From: Nocardiopsis sp. FIRDI 009
Lineage (GTDB): Bacteria > Actinomycetota > Actinomycetes > Streptosporangiales > Streptosporangiaceae
Direction of reading: 5' to 3'
Assembly: GCF_003386285.1 (NCBI RefSeq)
Contig: NZ_QPNC01000017.1
Coordinates: 1 to 64,000 of the forward strand
DNA length: 64,000 bases
Shown here: piece after piece, positions 1 through 8,948 of the stretch
Numbering within the stretch: the first letter of the stretch is position 1
Layout: each line of letters begins with the position of its first letter
Position numbers and translations under genes: made by a program
The notes under the pieces: model-generated
What the model was told of the DNA's origin: nothing
Database searches by the model: none
Seen by the model: the letters and a program-made list of their open reading frames with translations, nothing else

Positions 1-185
1 AGACTGTCCCACGTGAGCTCAGTGGCGTCAGCGAGTTCCTCTTCGATGATCTCGTTGCACAGACCGACGCACTCATCGCAGATACACAACTCGCCCGGGC
101 CCGCGACGAGTCTGCGGGCCGCCCGCTGATCCCTGCCGCAGAACGAGCACGTCGGCAGCGGTTGGCCGGCGTCGGCGCGTGTCAC
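1..185 (-). CDS. ClpX-type C4 zinc-finger protein, truncated by the window edge
   Basis: Only the first 61 codons are present; the gene continues beyond base 1. Residues 13-52 carry the ClpX-type zinc-binding pattern CSFC, then CDEC and LCNE, with the VAGPG stretch typical of the N-terminal zinc domain of ClpX. In ClpX this domain dimerises and binds substrates and adaptors ahead of an AAA+ ATPase. Whether an ATPase follows cannot be seen, so this may be ClpX itself or a separate actinomycete protein that carries only the zinc domain. The GTG start at 183-185 is preceded by GAGGAGAGG at a normal distance. The next gene upstream on the same strand is the frameshifted gene ending at 313. Confidence 0.75.
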   Translation of the reverse strand, partial: MTRADAGQPLPTCSFCGRDQRAARRLVAGPGELCICDECVGLCNEIIEEELADATELTWDS

Positions 186-312
186 TCGGACCCTCTCCTC
201 ACACGGGCGTCCGGGCGGTCGACAACGGTGCCCGAATCCCAGATGATGTGATCATCTGGACTGCACGGTATCCCGGGTCGGGGCGGGCCGCAAAGCACGC
301 TTTCCGGGCCGG

Positions 313-883
313 TCAGCGGTGGTCTGCGGGAACGCGGGTCGCCACGGCGTGACCCGCGCCCCGGCCGACCGCCCCGGCCGTGATCCGTCCCGCCTCGACC
401 CGGACGGCGGCCTCGGTGGTGTCCCCGACCGGTGCCACCCCCGCTGCGGCGGCGACACGGCCGTCGCCGTCCAGGACCAGACGCAGGCGCGGCCGGGCGG
501 GCTCGGGTAAGGCCGCGCGCAGTGCGCCGCACACCCGCGCGACCGCCAGCCGGGCCAGCGGCGCCCCTTCGCCGGGGGCTCCGGTGACCACGACCGCCGT
601 CACGTCGGCGCCGGCGGGTGCGGAGCGCACGGCCTCCTCCACCCCTCCAGGCGCCGATCACCCCGAAGGGATCGGCGAAACCCGGTGCCGTGCCGGTGAG
701 CCGCACCGCCCCGCAGAGCATGGTCAGCACCGTCTCGGCGGCGCGGACCCGGCGTCCGCCCCCCGGTTCGGCCAGGGCCTCCAGGGACAGGCCGAGCAGG
801 ATCGCGCCGAGCCGCATCAACTGCGTGTACGCCAGCCGCAGCGGTGCGTCCGCGAGGGTCTCGGGGGACGGTTCGGCCCACAC
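313..883 (-). pseudogene. unrecognised gene interrupted by an apparent -1 frameshift
   Basis: Two reading frames join into one plausible protein. From about 883 to 640 one frame reads an alanine/leucine-rich segment ending in FGVIGAWRG. From about 642 to the stop at 313 another frame continues with VEEAVRSAPAGADVTAVVV and ends in VPADHR. The switch lies in a G-rich run near 636-642; adding one base there restores a single frame. The GTG at 642 has its only Shine-Dalgarno-like sequence right against it, so a separate short gene is less likely. The end of the protein contains LRLVLDGDGRVAAAAGV, loosely like the last strands of redoxin folds, but no catalytic cysteine is seen. The first frame also stays open upstream of 883 towards 1050, so the true start is uncertain. 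It is either a pseudogene or a sequencing error. Confidence 0.5.
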
Positions 884-1049
884 CGACGGGAGGTCGGGGC
901 CGTCGGGCGGCGTCCCGGCCCCGGCCAGGGTCGCGCGGGCGAAGGCGCCCAGGGCCCGCCGTGGCGTGGCACCGGCGACGGTCGGCGGAGCCGCCCCGAC
1001 CGCGCGGCGGTCCGGGAGGCGACCGGGACCCCGGAGCGGCCCCGGGTGG

Positions 1050-1556
1050 TCAACCGGTGGTGCGCCTGTGGTGCTTTCCGGTCATCGGTCTGGCACGCGG
1101 GGCGGGCGCGCGGCGCGCGTGCGAGCGGCCCGACTCGAAGATCCGGCGGTCACGCGCCAGCCGCAGCAGCCCGCCGGCCAGGACCAGGGCGGCGGCCCCC
1201 AGCAGGACGTGGAACACGAGGTCGACCCACAGCGCGGCGGTGCCCTGCGCACCGGCCAACGTGCGCAGCGCGGTGTACGGCCACGGGGAGCCGAGCAGGA
1301 CGACCAGGCTCGCCAGGACGGCGGCGGCCACCCCCCTGGACTCGGGGAACACGCCTCGGGCGTACCGCCAGCCGAAGACCGCGACGGCGGCCGCGGCCCC
1401 CAGCATGAGCGCGTCCCACGCGGTGAGCACCATCAGCGGCCACGGCCGGTCCGCCGCGGGTTCAAACACGAACAGCATCGAGGTGAGAAGGTAGGACAGG
1501 AGCGCCACGACGGCGACGACGGCCGTGACGGCTCCGACCCTGAGCAAACGCGGCAC
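1050..1556 (-). CDS. four-helix integral membrane protein of unknown function
   Basis: The protein has 168 residues with four hydrophobic segments: about residues 8-30, 42-62, 76-92 and 108-132. A basic arginine/histidine-rich tail follows and is expected to lie in the cytoplasm. The GTG start at 1556 has GAGGAGG upstream at about 8 bases. I recognise no family. It lies divergent from the alcohol dehydrogenase at 1661 and upstream, on the same strand, of the frameshifted gene. The amino-acid composition and the alternation of helices and short loops support a real membrane protein rather than a shadow frame. Confidence 0.7.
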   Translation of the reverse strand: MPRLLRVGAVTAVVAVVALLSYLLTSMLFVFEPAADRPWPLMVLTAWDALMLGAAAAVAVFGWRYARGVFPESRGVAAAVLASLVVLLGSPWPYTALRTLAGAQGTAALWVDLVFHVLLGAAALVLAGGLLRLARDRRIFESGRSHARRAPAPRARPMTGKHHRRTTG

Positions 1557-1660
1557 GGAGAACGCCTCCTCGGGCAGGGCGCGATCGGGTGGGAACGGCC
1601 TGACCCAACACTCGACTCATACCCGTTGACCTGGCCCGCCATCCGTGTTGGGCTCCCATC

Positions 1661-2692
1661 ATGGACAGCTTCGCCCCCATCGAGACGGACGCCTGGGCCG
1701 TCGGTACCCCCGGGCCGATCGGGACCCGCCCGCTGCACCGCGTGCGGCGGACGGTCGGACCGCCGACCGGACGCCGGGTCGTGGTGCGGGTGCGGGTGTG
1801 CGCCGTGTGCCGGACCGACCTGCACCTGGCCGAGGGCGACCTGCCGCCCCGTGCGCCCGGCACGGTACCGGGCCACGAGGTCGTCGGAGACGTCGTGGCC
1901 GTCGGGGAGTCGGCGACGCGGCTGGCACCGGGCAGCCGCGTCGGTGTGGCCTGGCTCGCCTCCACCTGCGGGGAATGCCGCTACTGCCGACGCGGGAACG
2001 AGAACCTGTGCCCCGACTCCGCCTACACGGGTTGGGACGCCGACGGCGGGTACGCGCGCTACCTGACCGCCGACGAACGCTACGTCCACCCCCTGCCCGA
2101 GGGCCTGGCGGACCGGACCGCCGCGCCGCTGCTGTGCGCGGGCATCATCGGGTACCGCGCGCTCACCCGCGCGGAGCTGCCCGAGGGCGGGGTCCTCGGG
2201 ATCTACGGGTTCGGCGCCTCGGCCCACCTCACGGCACAGGTCGCGCTCGCCACGGGGGCCCGCGTCCACGTCATGACCCGCTCCGAGCGGGCGCGGGAGC
2301 TCGCGCTGCGGCTGGGCTGCCACTCGGCGACCGGCGCACGCGGGACCCCGCCGGAACCGCTGGACTCGGCGATCCTGTTCGCCCCCGTCGGCGACCTGGT
2401 CCCCACCGCCCTGTCGGCGCTGGACCGGGGCGGAACCCTGTCGATCGCGGGGATCCACCTCACCGACGTCCCACCGCTGAACTATCAGCGGCACCTCTTC
2501 CAGGAACGCACGGTCCGCAGCGTCACCGCCAACACCCGCGCCGACGCACGTGAGTTCCTCGCCCTGGCCGCGGAGCACCCGCTGTCGGTCCAGACCACGC
2601 CCTACCCCTTCGAGCGGGCCGACCAGGCACTGGCGGACCTGGCCGCCGACCGGGTCAACGGCGCCGCCGTCCTGACCGTCGGGGAGGGCTGA
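1661..2692 (+). CDS. zinc-dependent alcohol dehydrogenase, AdhA-like MDR family
   Basis: A 343-residue medium-chain dehydrogenase/reductase. The catalytic zinc site is visible as C50 ([10 protein letters not shown]) and H72-E73 (PGHEVVG). The structural zinc ligands are C103, C106, C109 and C117 ([15 protein letters not shown]). The Rossmann nucleotide-binding motif is the unusual YGFGASAHL near 187-195, where most members have GxGGLG. It should oxidise alcohols or reduce aldehydes with NAD(P). The [12 protein letters not shown] signature points to the AdhA/AdhP-like zinc alcohol dehydrogenases common in actinobacteria. The ATG start gives full family length, but no strong ribosome-binding site is visible. 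It converges on the universal stress protein gene 20 bases downstream. Confidence 0.9.
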   Translation: MDSFAPIETDAWAVGTPGPIGTRPLHRVRRTVGPPTGRRVVVRVRVCAVCRTDLHLAEGDLPPRAPGTVPGHEVVGDVVAVGESATRLAPGSRVGVAWLASTCGECRYCRRGNENLCPDSAYTGWDADGGYARYLTADERYVHPLPEGLADRTAAPLLCAGIIGYRALTRAELPEGGVLGIYGFGASAHLTAQVALATGARVHVMTRSERARELALRLGCHSATGARGTPPEPLDSAILFAPVGDLVPTALSALDRGGTLSIAGIHLTDVPPLNYQRHLFQERTVRSVTANTRADAREFLALAAEHPLSVQTTPYPFERADQALADLAADRVNGAAVLTVGEG

Positions 2693-2712
2693 GAGCGGCC
2701 CCGGCGGCGTGC

Positions 2713-3564
2713 TCAGGTGCGGTGGGCGACCAGAACCGGGCACGGCGCGTGGTGCAGCAGCGCGTGCGCGACCCCGCCCAGCGCCAGCCGGGCGAACCCC
2801 CGGGTGCCCCGGGCCCCGACCGCGATCATGCGCGCGCCCGCCGCCGCGTCGATCAGCGCGGTCGCGGGCTGTCCCCGCACGACCCGCCGGACCACCTCCA
2901 CGTCCGGGAAGTCGGGCAGGTGGCGCGCCAGGACCGCCTCCAGGGCCGCTCCCTGGGTCCGGGTCATCTCCTCGTCCACACTCGCCCAGGGACCGAGTCC
3001 GGCGGAGGAGAACACCGGAGGCGACCACGCCCAGACCGCGCACACCCGGTCACCGTGGTGGGACGCCGTGCGCAACGCCGCCACCACCGCGCAGTCCGCG
3101 TGCCGGGAACCGTCCACGCCCACCACGATCTCCCTGGCCCCCGGGTCGACCCCCGCCTCTCCCACGACCAGCACGTATCCGGGGGCGTGCGCCGCCACCT
3201 GGTAGGCCACCGAGCCGATCCGCATACCCGGGAAGCCGCCCCGGCCCCGCCTGCCGACCACGAGGACGTCGAACTCCCGGGCGTGCCTGAGCAGCTCCTC
3301 CGCCGGTGACCCGGTGACCACGCGCACGTCGACGTCCAGGTCGGGCCAGCGCTCGTGCACGTGGGCCCCGGCGGTCTCGGCCGCCGCCACCGCCTCCCGC
3401 TCCAACAGGTCGGAGGGCCAGCGCGACGCCGACTCGGCCAGGCCGGTCTCGTAGACGGTCATCAGCGTCAGTCCGCCCTCCCGGTACACCGCCTCCCGCG
3501 CGGCGCACTCGACGGCCCGCAGGCCGGTTTCCGAGCCGTCCACCCCCACCAGGATCGATCCCAC
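2713..3564 (-). CDS. tandem-domain universal stress protein
   Basis: A protein of 283 residues with two Usp domains of about 140 residues each. Each begins with a ligand-binding strand (ILVGVDGSE near residue 3 and IVVGVDGSR near residue 148). Each ends with the nucleotide-binding glycine loop followed by the closing strand: VVGRRGRGGFPG...GSVAYQV, and AVGARGTRGF...GGVAHALL with HAPCPVLV. Tandem Usp proteins of this type bind ATP and are induced in dormancy and stress in actinobacteria. The GTG start at 3564 (IVGVDG near the N-terminus, AAGGGA upstream) was preferred over longer extensions that lack similarity. It is divergent from the SpoIIE-phosphatase gene, another stress-signalling protein. 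Confidence 0.9.
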   Translation of the reverse strand: MGSILVGVDGSETGLRAVECAAREAVYREGGLTLMTVYETGLAESASRWPSDLLEREAVAAAETAGAHVHERWPDLDVDVRVVTGSPAEELLRHAREFDVLVVGRRGRGGFPGMRIGSVAYQVAAHAPGYVLVVGEAGVDPGAREIVVGVDGSRHADCAVVAALRTASHHGDRVCAVWAWSPPVFSSAGLGPWASVDEEMTRTQGAALEAVLARHLPDFPDVEVVRRVVRGQPATALIDAAAGARMIAVGARGTRGFARLALGGVAHALLHHAPCPVLVAHRT

Positions 3565-3759
3565 GAGCGTCCCTTCCGTCGTCCTCGGTTCCCATCGTCC
3601 CCCGGACACCGCGCCCCCGCGCGGCGACACGACGGCGCCCCGGACGTCGCGGCCCTCCCCGCCCACGGCACACGTGGTCCTCCCTTTACCTACACCACCG
3701 CCACCGACGCGTATCGTCGAACGTGGGGCCGTGCCACTCGAGGTGACATGGGAGGGACC

Positions 3760-5886
3760 ATGTCCGACACGACCGCGCGGCGTGAGGAGACCTCCGACCG
3801 CGCACCGGGGCTCGGGGACCTGGGTGAGGAGCTGCGCCGGGCGATCCGGGCGGTGGGCGCCCACGCCGGAGCCCTCTACCTCCGTGAGCCCGGTGACTCC
3901 ACGCTCGTGATGTCCGTGCTGTCGGGGGTGGCGCGCGACATCGTGCGCTCCTGGTTCCGGGTCGCCCTCACCACCGGCCTGCCGGTGGCCGAGGCGGCCC
4001 GCGAGCGGCACCTGGTGTGGCTGCCGAGCGGCGAGGAACTGGCCCAGCGCTTCCCGCGCGCGGCGATCACCGTCCCCTACGACTTCGCCACGGTCGCCTA
4101 CCCGCTGGCGAGGGACAAGGAGGTGCTCGGCGGGTTCTTCACCATCGGACGGTCCGACCGGCCGGGGCTGTCGAGCGCGGAACGCCAGGCCCTGGCCGAG
4201 CACGCGCGGGCGATGGTCGACATCCTGGAGCGCGCCCGGTCGATGGGGCAGCCGATCAACCCGACGCCCTCGCCCTACATGCTGCGGCCCCCTCCCCAGT
4301 CCGCGGACCCCGGCGAGGCGCTGGCCACCCTGGTCGGCCGGCTGCCCGAGGGGTTGTGCTCCCTGGACGTCAACGGCCGCGTCACCCTGGTCACCGACGC
4401 CGCGGCCGAACTCCTGGGCAGGTCCGGTGAGGATCTCGTCGGCCACCGGCCCTGGACCGCGCTGCCGTGGCTCGACAACCCCGTCTACGAGGACCGGTAC
4501 CGGGCGGCGGTGCTCAGTCACCGATCGACGGAGTTCGTGGCGCTGTGCCCGCCGGACCGGTGGCTGTCGTTCCGGCTCCACCCGGGCGAGACGGGGGTCA
4601 GCGTGCTGATCTCCCCGACGGAGGTCGAGTGGGAGGGCGAGGAGCCGCACACCCGGCAGGCGCCGACCCGGGCCAGTGTGCTGTACCACATCCTCCACCT
4701 GGCCTCCGCGCTGACCGAGGCCGCCAGTGTCAACGACGTGATCGACCTGGTCGCCGACGAGATCGTCCCGGCGGTGGGCGCGAGCGCGCTGGCCCTGTTC
4801 ACCCACGTCCCCGAGCGGCGGCGGCTGCGCCTCATCGGCCAGCGGGGGTTCGACCCCGCGTTCGTGGCGGGCATCGACGGTGAGTCGGCCGACGCCAGCG
4901 CCCCCGCGGCCCGGGCGGCGACCACCGGCGTGCCCGGGTTCTTCCGTTCCCTCAGGGAGCTGGAGATGGTCTATCCGTCACCCGACGTGTACGTCCAGAA
5001 GGACATGGAGGGGTGGGCGTTTCTGCCGCTGGTGGCGTCGGGGCGCCCGATCGGCGCGTGCATGCTCGGCTTCACCCGGCCGCACAACTTCACGGTGCAG
5101 GAGCGGGCGGTGCTCAACTCCCTCGGCGGACTCATCGCCCAGGCCCTGGAGCGGGCCCGGTTGTACGACCTCAAACTCGACCTGGCGCGGGGGCTCCAGG
5201 CCGGGATGCTCCCGCGCTGGCTACCCCGGGTCGACGGGCTGTCCAGTGCCGCCCGCTACCTTCCGGGGAGCGAGGGCATGGACATCGGCGGTGACTTCTA
5301 CGACCTGATCCCGCTGGGGCCGGGGCGCGTCGCCGCGGTGATCGGCGACGTGCAGGGGCACAACGTGTCCGCGGCCGCCCTGATGGGACAGTTGCGCACG
5401 GCGGTCCTGGCCTACGCCACCGCCCGCGACGGCCGCCCGGGAGAGGTGCTCACCCAGACCAACCGCCTGCTGTGCATGATGGAGTCCGAACTGTTCGCCA
5501 GTTGCGTCCTCCTCCGGCTGGACACGGTGTCGGGACAGGTGCGCATGGCGCGGGCGGGACACCCCGAGCCGCTGTTGAGCGGGCCCGACGGCGGCCGTGT
5601 CCTGGAGTCGCCGGACGGGCTGCTGCTGGGGATCGACCCGGACGCCGAGTACCCGGAGACGGAGTTCGAACTCCCCACCGGGGCGACCCTGGCGCTGTAC
5701 ACGGACGGGCTGGTCGAGGCTCCGGGCACCGACCTGGACGAGGCCAAGGCGGAGATGGCCGAGCGGCTCGCGACGCTCCACCGTCTTCCGGTCGACCGGG
5801 CCGCCGACGAGCTGACGTCCGACGTGGACGCCGTCCCCCACCGCAGGGACGACATCGCGCTGCTGCTCCTGCGCGCCATGCCGTGA
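3760..5886 (+). CDS. GAF-PAS-GAF-SpoIIE (PP2C-type) serine/threonine phosphatase
   Basis: A 708-residue soluble signalling protein. An N-terminal GAF-like domain covers about 20-165 and a PAS domain about 190-290 (LCSLDVNGRVTLVTDAA...LLG). A second GAF domain covers about 310-465 and a SpoIIE/PP2C-M domain about 500-705. Metal-binding aspartates appear in IGGDFYD and VIGDVQGHNVSAA, and DDIALLLL closes the fold. Such proteins dephosphorylate anti-anti-sigma factors in partner-switching networks that control stress or developmental sigma factors. No RsbW-type kinase or STAS partner lies in the window. The ATG start at 3760 follows a clear GGAGGG at 3751-3756. The reading frame stays open far upstream, but that extension overlaps the divergent stress-protein gene and is rejected. 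Confidence 0.9.
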   Translation: MSDTTARREETSDRAPGLGDLGEELRRAIRAVGAHAGALYLREPGDSTLVMSVLSGVARDIVRSWFRVALTTGLPVAEAARERHLVWLPSGEELAQRFPRAAITVPYDFATVAYPLARDKEVLGGFFTIGRSDRPGLSSAERQALAEHARAMVDILERARSMGQPINPTPSPYMLRPPPQSADPGEALATLVGRLPEGLCSLDVNGRVTLVTDAAAELLGRSGEDLVGHRPWTALPWLDNPVYEDRYRAAVLSHRSTEFVALCPPDRWLSFRLHPGETGVSVLISPTEVEWEGEEPHTRQAPTRASVLYHILHLASALTEAASVNDVIDLVADEIVPAVGASALALFTHVPERRRLRLIGQRGFDPAFVAGIDGESADASAPAARAATTGVPGFFRSLRELEMVYPSPDVYVQKDMEGWAFLPLVASGRPIGACMLGFTRPHNFTVQERAVLNSLGGLIAQALERARLYDLKLDLARGLQAGMLPRWLPRVDGLSSAARYLPGSEGMDIGGDFYDLIPLGPGRVAAVIGDVQGHNVSAAALMGQLRTAVLAYATARDGRPGEVLTQTNRLLCMMESELFASCVLLRLDTVSGQVRMARAGHPEPLLSGPDGGRVLESPDGLLLGIDPDAEYPETEFELPTGATLALYTDGLVEAPGTDLDEAKAEMAERLATLHRLPVDRAADELTSDVDAVPHRRDDIALLLLRAMP

Positions 5887-5917
5887 GCGCGTGCTCCGGA
5901 GCCCCGGGCGGTGCCGG

Positions 5918-7582
5918 TCAGCCCGCGCCGCCGCCGATCCGGCGCCGCAGCCAGTCCGGGGTGTGCTCGGCGTCGCGGGGGAAGTGGAGGGCGTCGACGG
6001 CGTAGTGGACGTCCCCGGGGTCGAGTCCGAAGGCGGGTTCGTCATCGTAGGAGTAGTCGACGCGGTAGCGACCCGGGCGCGTGACGACGTACTCCAGGCC
6101 GAACCAGGTGCCCTCTCCCCGGGTGTACATGCCCTCCCGCAGCCGGGACAGGGCACGGTGCACCCCCTGCGGCTTCCGCAGCGGCGTGACCTCGCCGGAC
6201 GGGTCGACCGCGCGGTACTCCACGCCCTCGTACCCCAGCAGGGTCCGGTAGGAGAGGCGGAGTTCGCGCCAGTCCTCGAGGGCCTGCTCGACGAGTTCCA
6301 GGCCGACCTCGACCAGGATCTCCCGCTGCTCGTCCGGGGACAGGGGCCGGAGGGGGACGCTGGGCGATCCGCCCGGCTCCACCGTGAGGGCGGGAGGGGA
6401 CCAGCGGGTCTCCTCCGTGGCCAGGTGCACCCACTCCGGGCGCCATCGCGGCGCGCGTCCGCGTACCTCCTCGACGACCGTGCCGGGCCAGACCCGACCG
6501 CCCGACGGATCACGCGGCGGGTGCCAGCGCGGCCAGTGGTCGTAGGCGCGGTCGACCTCCGCGGTCCGCTCCGTGACGACCATCCGGACGAAGAACCACC
6601 GCCCGTGCTCGGGGTGGGCCTCGGCGTCGCGTAGGGCCCGCAGGAGCGGGTGCAGCTCGAAGCCCGTGATCCGCTCACCGGACTCCTTGGTGATCCACCA
6701 CCCGGCCAGCGGTGAGTAGGTCACCGTGGTGCTGGCACCCGGGTCGAGCGCCTCGGCCCGGATCCAGTCCACGACCCGGTCCAGTTCCGGGCTCGGTGCG
6801 GGGGCCGGGCGCTCCGCCTCCCCGGCCTGGCGCATCGCGTCACCGATGAGCAGTCCCCACGCGACGTCACCGATGGCCGCGGGCGCGGGGCGCTCCGGCC
6901 TGGCATGCCCGGCGGGTAGGGCGGGACGCTCCGTTCCCGGCATCAGCCCGGTCCGCCGGGCGATGTCCATGGCGGCGTCCACGCCGTAGGCGTGGGGTGC
7001 GACGAGGCCGCGGACCGCCGTCACGTCAGCCCGGTCGACCGCGCCGGACTCGGCGCCCAGCAGCACGCGCCGGACCGCCGCTCGTACGGCGCCGGGGGTG
7101 GCCTCCGACGACCGCCCCCCTCTCAGGTGTCTGGTCAGAGCGTTCACGGCCTCGTCGGTGGAGGCCAGGTCCTTCAGGAGGATGGCCAGCCCGTCGTCCT
7201 CCAGGTCGTCCGGGTAGGGCGTGCGCCCCCAGGCGCCGTCCCACCAGTAGACGAAGGCGGCCTGTTCGGCGGCCTCCAACCCGCCGACCCACTCCCAGGG
7301 CAGCCAGTCCGGGGCGCCCCGGAGCAGGTCGAGGGAGTCCGGCAGGAGTTCGAGTGTGTCGCTGCACTCGTGGTCGTAGCCGACCAGGACGGCGCGGTTC
7401 CCCTCGACCCAGGTCAGGCGCCAGGTGTTGCCGCCTCCGTCGTCGTAGAACAGGATCCGTCCGTCGAGCGCCAAGGGGGTCCGGCAGCCGAGCGCGGCCA
7501 GGGCGGCCATCGTCGCGGCGCGCGCCCACAGCAGGTGGGGAGGGGGGAGGTCGTCGGGGCGTCCGGGGTGGTGGAACGGCAC
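5918..7582 (-). CDS. large protein with two YezG/DUF600-like immunity-type domains
   Basis: A 554-residue acidic, tryptophan-rich soluble protein. The C-terminal half contains two repeats resembling YezG/DUF600 immunity proteins. One is centred on GRWFFVRMVVTERTAEVDRAYD and WPRW (about residues 330-365), the other on GTWFGLEYVVTRPGRYRVDY and DEPAF (about 495-530). The N-terminal 200 residues contain a separate domain of unknown type with the segment LFYDDGGGNTWRLTWVEG. YezG-like proteins neutralise polymorphic or LXG toxins, and actinomycetes use related domains in predicted toxin systems. No toxin gene is beside it. The GTG start at 7582 follows AGGAAGAG and was chosen over a GTG 45 bases upstream that lacks a ribosome-binding site. 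It converges on the phosphatase gene. The domain assignment is by motif only. Confidence 0.65.
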   Translation of the reverse strand: MPFHHPGRPDDLPPPHLLWARAATMAALAALGCRTPLALDGRILFYDDGGGNTWRLTWVEGNRAVLVGYDHECSDTLELLPDSLDLLRGAPDWLPWEWVGGLEAAEQAAFVYWWDGAWGRTPYPDDLEDDGLAILLKDLASTDEAVNALTRHLRGGRSSEATPGAVRAAVRRVLLGAESGAVDRADVTAVRGLVAPHAYGVDAAMDIARRTGLMPGTERPALPAGHARPERPAPAAIGDVAWGLLIGDAMRQAGEAERPAPAPSPELDRVVDWIRAEALDPGASTTVTYSPLAGWWITKESGERITGFELHPLLRALRDAEAHPEHGRWFFVRMVVTERTAEVDRAYDHWPRWHPPRDPSGGRVWPGTVVEEVRGRAPRWRPEWVHLATEETRWSPPALTVEPGGSPSVPLRPLSPDEQREILVEVGLELVEQALEDWRELRLSYRTLLGYEGVEYRAVDPSGEVTPLRKPQGVHRALSRLREGMYTRGEGTWFGLEYVVTRPGRYRVDYSYDDEPAFGLDPGDVHYAVDALHFPRDAEHTPDWLRRRIGGGAG

Positions 7583-7667
7583 GGGGTCTCTTCCTGTCGG
7601 CGGGGTCCGGGGGAAGAGTAGGGGCACGGGCGGACAGGCCGTGCGGGCCCCGGGCGGAACGGGGTGG

Positions 7668-8030
7668 TCAGTCCGCGCGGGTGAACTCGAACCTGGCTCC
7701 GTCGGCGCTGTGGGAGACGTACTCGACCGAGTAGGTCATCAGCTCCGCGGACTCCCCGGGGCGCAGGGTGGCCGACTCCTCCTCGTCCCGGCGGGTGCGC
7801 TCCTCCTCCCGCTCCACGGTGACCTCGGCGCTCTGGTCGTCGGCGACCTCGATCTCGAACTCGAAGTCCACGCGCTTGGTGTCCTGGAGGTCGCCGGAGT
7901 ACCTCGTGCCGTTGACCACCACGGTGCAGTCACCGCCACGGCACCGGGTGTTGTTCATACCCGAGCAGGAGGTCGAGGCGAGCGCCACGAGGAGGGTCAC
8001 AGCGCAGACGGCGAGTGCGCGAGGTTTCAT
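7668..8030 (-). CDS. small secreted lipoprotein of unknown function
   Basis: A 120-residue protein with a classic lipoprotein signal: basic MKPR, a hydrophobic core, and the lipobox LASTSC with the lipid-modified cysteine at residue 22. The mature part has two further cysteines (RCRGGDC) that may pair. It also contains a charged beta-rich region with many glutamates (VEREEERTRRDEEES). No enzymatic motif is visible. The gene sits 85 bases downstream of the YezG-like gene start on the same strand and may share its transcript, but nothing ties their functions together. Confidence 0.75.
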   Translation of the reverse strand: MKPRALAVCAVTLLVALASTSCSGMNNTRCRGGDCTVVVNGTRYSGDLQDTKRVDFEFEIEVADDQSAEVTVEREEERTRRDEEESATLRPGESAELMTYSVEYVSHSADGARFEFTRAD

Positions 8031-8190
8031 GTTCGCCCTTCTGATCCGGCGCCGGGGGGATTCCCGGTCGACGAGCAGGCGTCAGGCTAGCAGTGCGGAG
8101 AAGCTCCTCCCCTGTCCCCTCAGGGGCACCGCTGGTCGGGCCGCCCCGGTTGGTCGGGCTCGGCGGGGTTGTGCGCGGCGCACCGGGGGT

Positions 8191-8208
8191 CCGGGGGGCG
8201 CCCCCCGG
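8191..8208. repeat. perfect 18-base GC palindrome
   Basis: CCGGGGGGCGCCCCCCGG reads the same on both strands. It lies in the 240-base gap between the lipoprotein gene and tRNA-Val, downstream of the tRNA in its direction of transcription. It could form part of a transcription terminator, since T-rich sequence lies just before it on the minus strand. The loop would have to open from the centre of the palindrome. Confidence 0.4.
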
Positions 8209-8271
8209 AAGAAACGACGAGACGACCCGGTGAGCGCGGTCACGCGCGAACAGGGCCGTCTCGGAGGCGAG

Positions 8272-8345
8272 TGGGCGCGAAGGGACTCGAACCCCTGACC
8301 TATTGCTTGTAAGGCAATTGCTCTAACCAACTGAGCTACGCGCCC
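8272..8345 (-). tRNA. tRNA-Val (anticodon UAC)
   Basis: On the minus strand the sequence folds as a full cloverleaf. The 7-base acceptor stem GGGCGCG pairs with CGCGCCC. The D arm is GCTC/GAGC and the anticodon stem ATTGC/GCAAT encloses loop CTTACAA. The T arm AGGGG/CCCCT surrounds TTCGAGT. The loop places TAC at positions 34-36, which reads the valine codon GUA. The discriminator base is A at 8272 and CCA is not encoded, as is usual in actinobacteria. GUA is a rare codon in so GC-rich a genome, so this is a minor-codon tRNA. Confidence 0.93.
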
Positions 8346-8369
8346 GGCATCGCAGGCGATCATACCGCC

Positions 8370-8861
8370 TCACAGGGGGCGCCGCTCCTTCCGGTTTCCG
8401 GCGAGCGAACGCAGCTCCCGGAGATAGGCGTCCACGTCACGGGGTTCGGAGATCGGGGTGGTGACCGTCCAGCGGACGATCCCCTCGGCGTCGAGGAGGA
8501 AGGTTCCTCGCCGCGCGGTCCCCCGGGCGGTGTCGAAGACCCCGTAGGCGTCGGCGACGGCGCCGTGCGGCCAGAAGTCCGACAGCAGCGCGAACGGGAA
8601 GGACTCCCGGTCCGACCAGGTGCGCAGGGCGAACACCGAGTCCACGGACACGGCCAGGACCGTGGCTCCGAGCGCGTCGAACTCCGCGTGGCGCGCGCTC
8701 AACTCGGCGAGCTCGCCCGAGCAGACCCCGGAGAAGGCCAGGGGATAGAAGACGATCAGCACGGGGCGGCCCCGCAACCCGCTCAGGGTCGTGTCCTGCC
8801 CGTACTGGTCGTGCAGCGTGAAGTCGGGCGCGCGGGCGCCCTCGGTGATGATGTCGTTCAT
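8370..8861 (-). CDS. ahpE: AhpE-type peroxiredoxin
   Basis: A 163-residue thiol peroxidase that reduces peroxides and peroxynitrite in the cytoplasm. The active-site pattern PxxxSxxC is intact: P40, S44 and the peroxidatic C47 in PLAFSGVCSGEL. The AhpE-specific stretch LLSDFWPHGAVADAYGVF and the conserved RGTFLLD are present. There is no resolving cysteine of the 2-Cys type, as in mycobacterial AhpE, which is recycled by mycoredoxin or mycothiol. It is 87 bases downstream of the DUF3052 gene on the same strand, an arrangement I recall from mycobacteria, where the two genes are near the fatty-acid synthase cluster. Confidence 0.92.
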   Translation of the reverse strand: MNDIITEGARAPDFTLHDQYGQDTTLSGLRGRPVLIVFYPLAFSGVCSGELAELSARHAEFDALGATVLAVSVDSVFALRTWSDRESFPFALLSDFWPHGAVADAYGVFDTARGTARRGTFLLDAEGIVRWTVTTPISEPRDVDAYLRELRSLAGNRKERRPL

Positions 8862-8948
8862 GTTCGTCGGCGGGCGCCCCTCAGCGCCGCGCGCCCTCCT
8901 TCGGGACGCGCGGCACCGGATGCCCCCACCCCGTCGGGGTGGAGTCCG

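Noticed and set aside
3355..3759. N-terminal extension of the SpoIIE phosphatase
   Set aside because: It overlaps the divergent stress-protein gene and has no domain; GGAGGG directly precedes the ATG at 3760.
8191..8208. Palindrome as a part of a 6C-type small RNA
   Set aside because: The C-rich loops and flanking stem arrangement of that RNA are not present.
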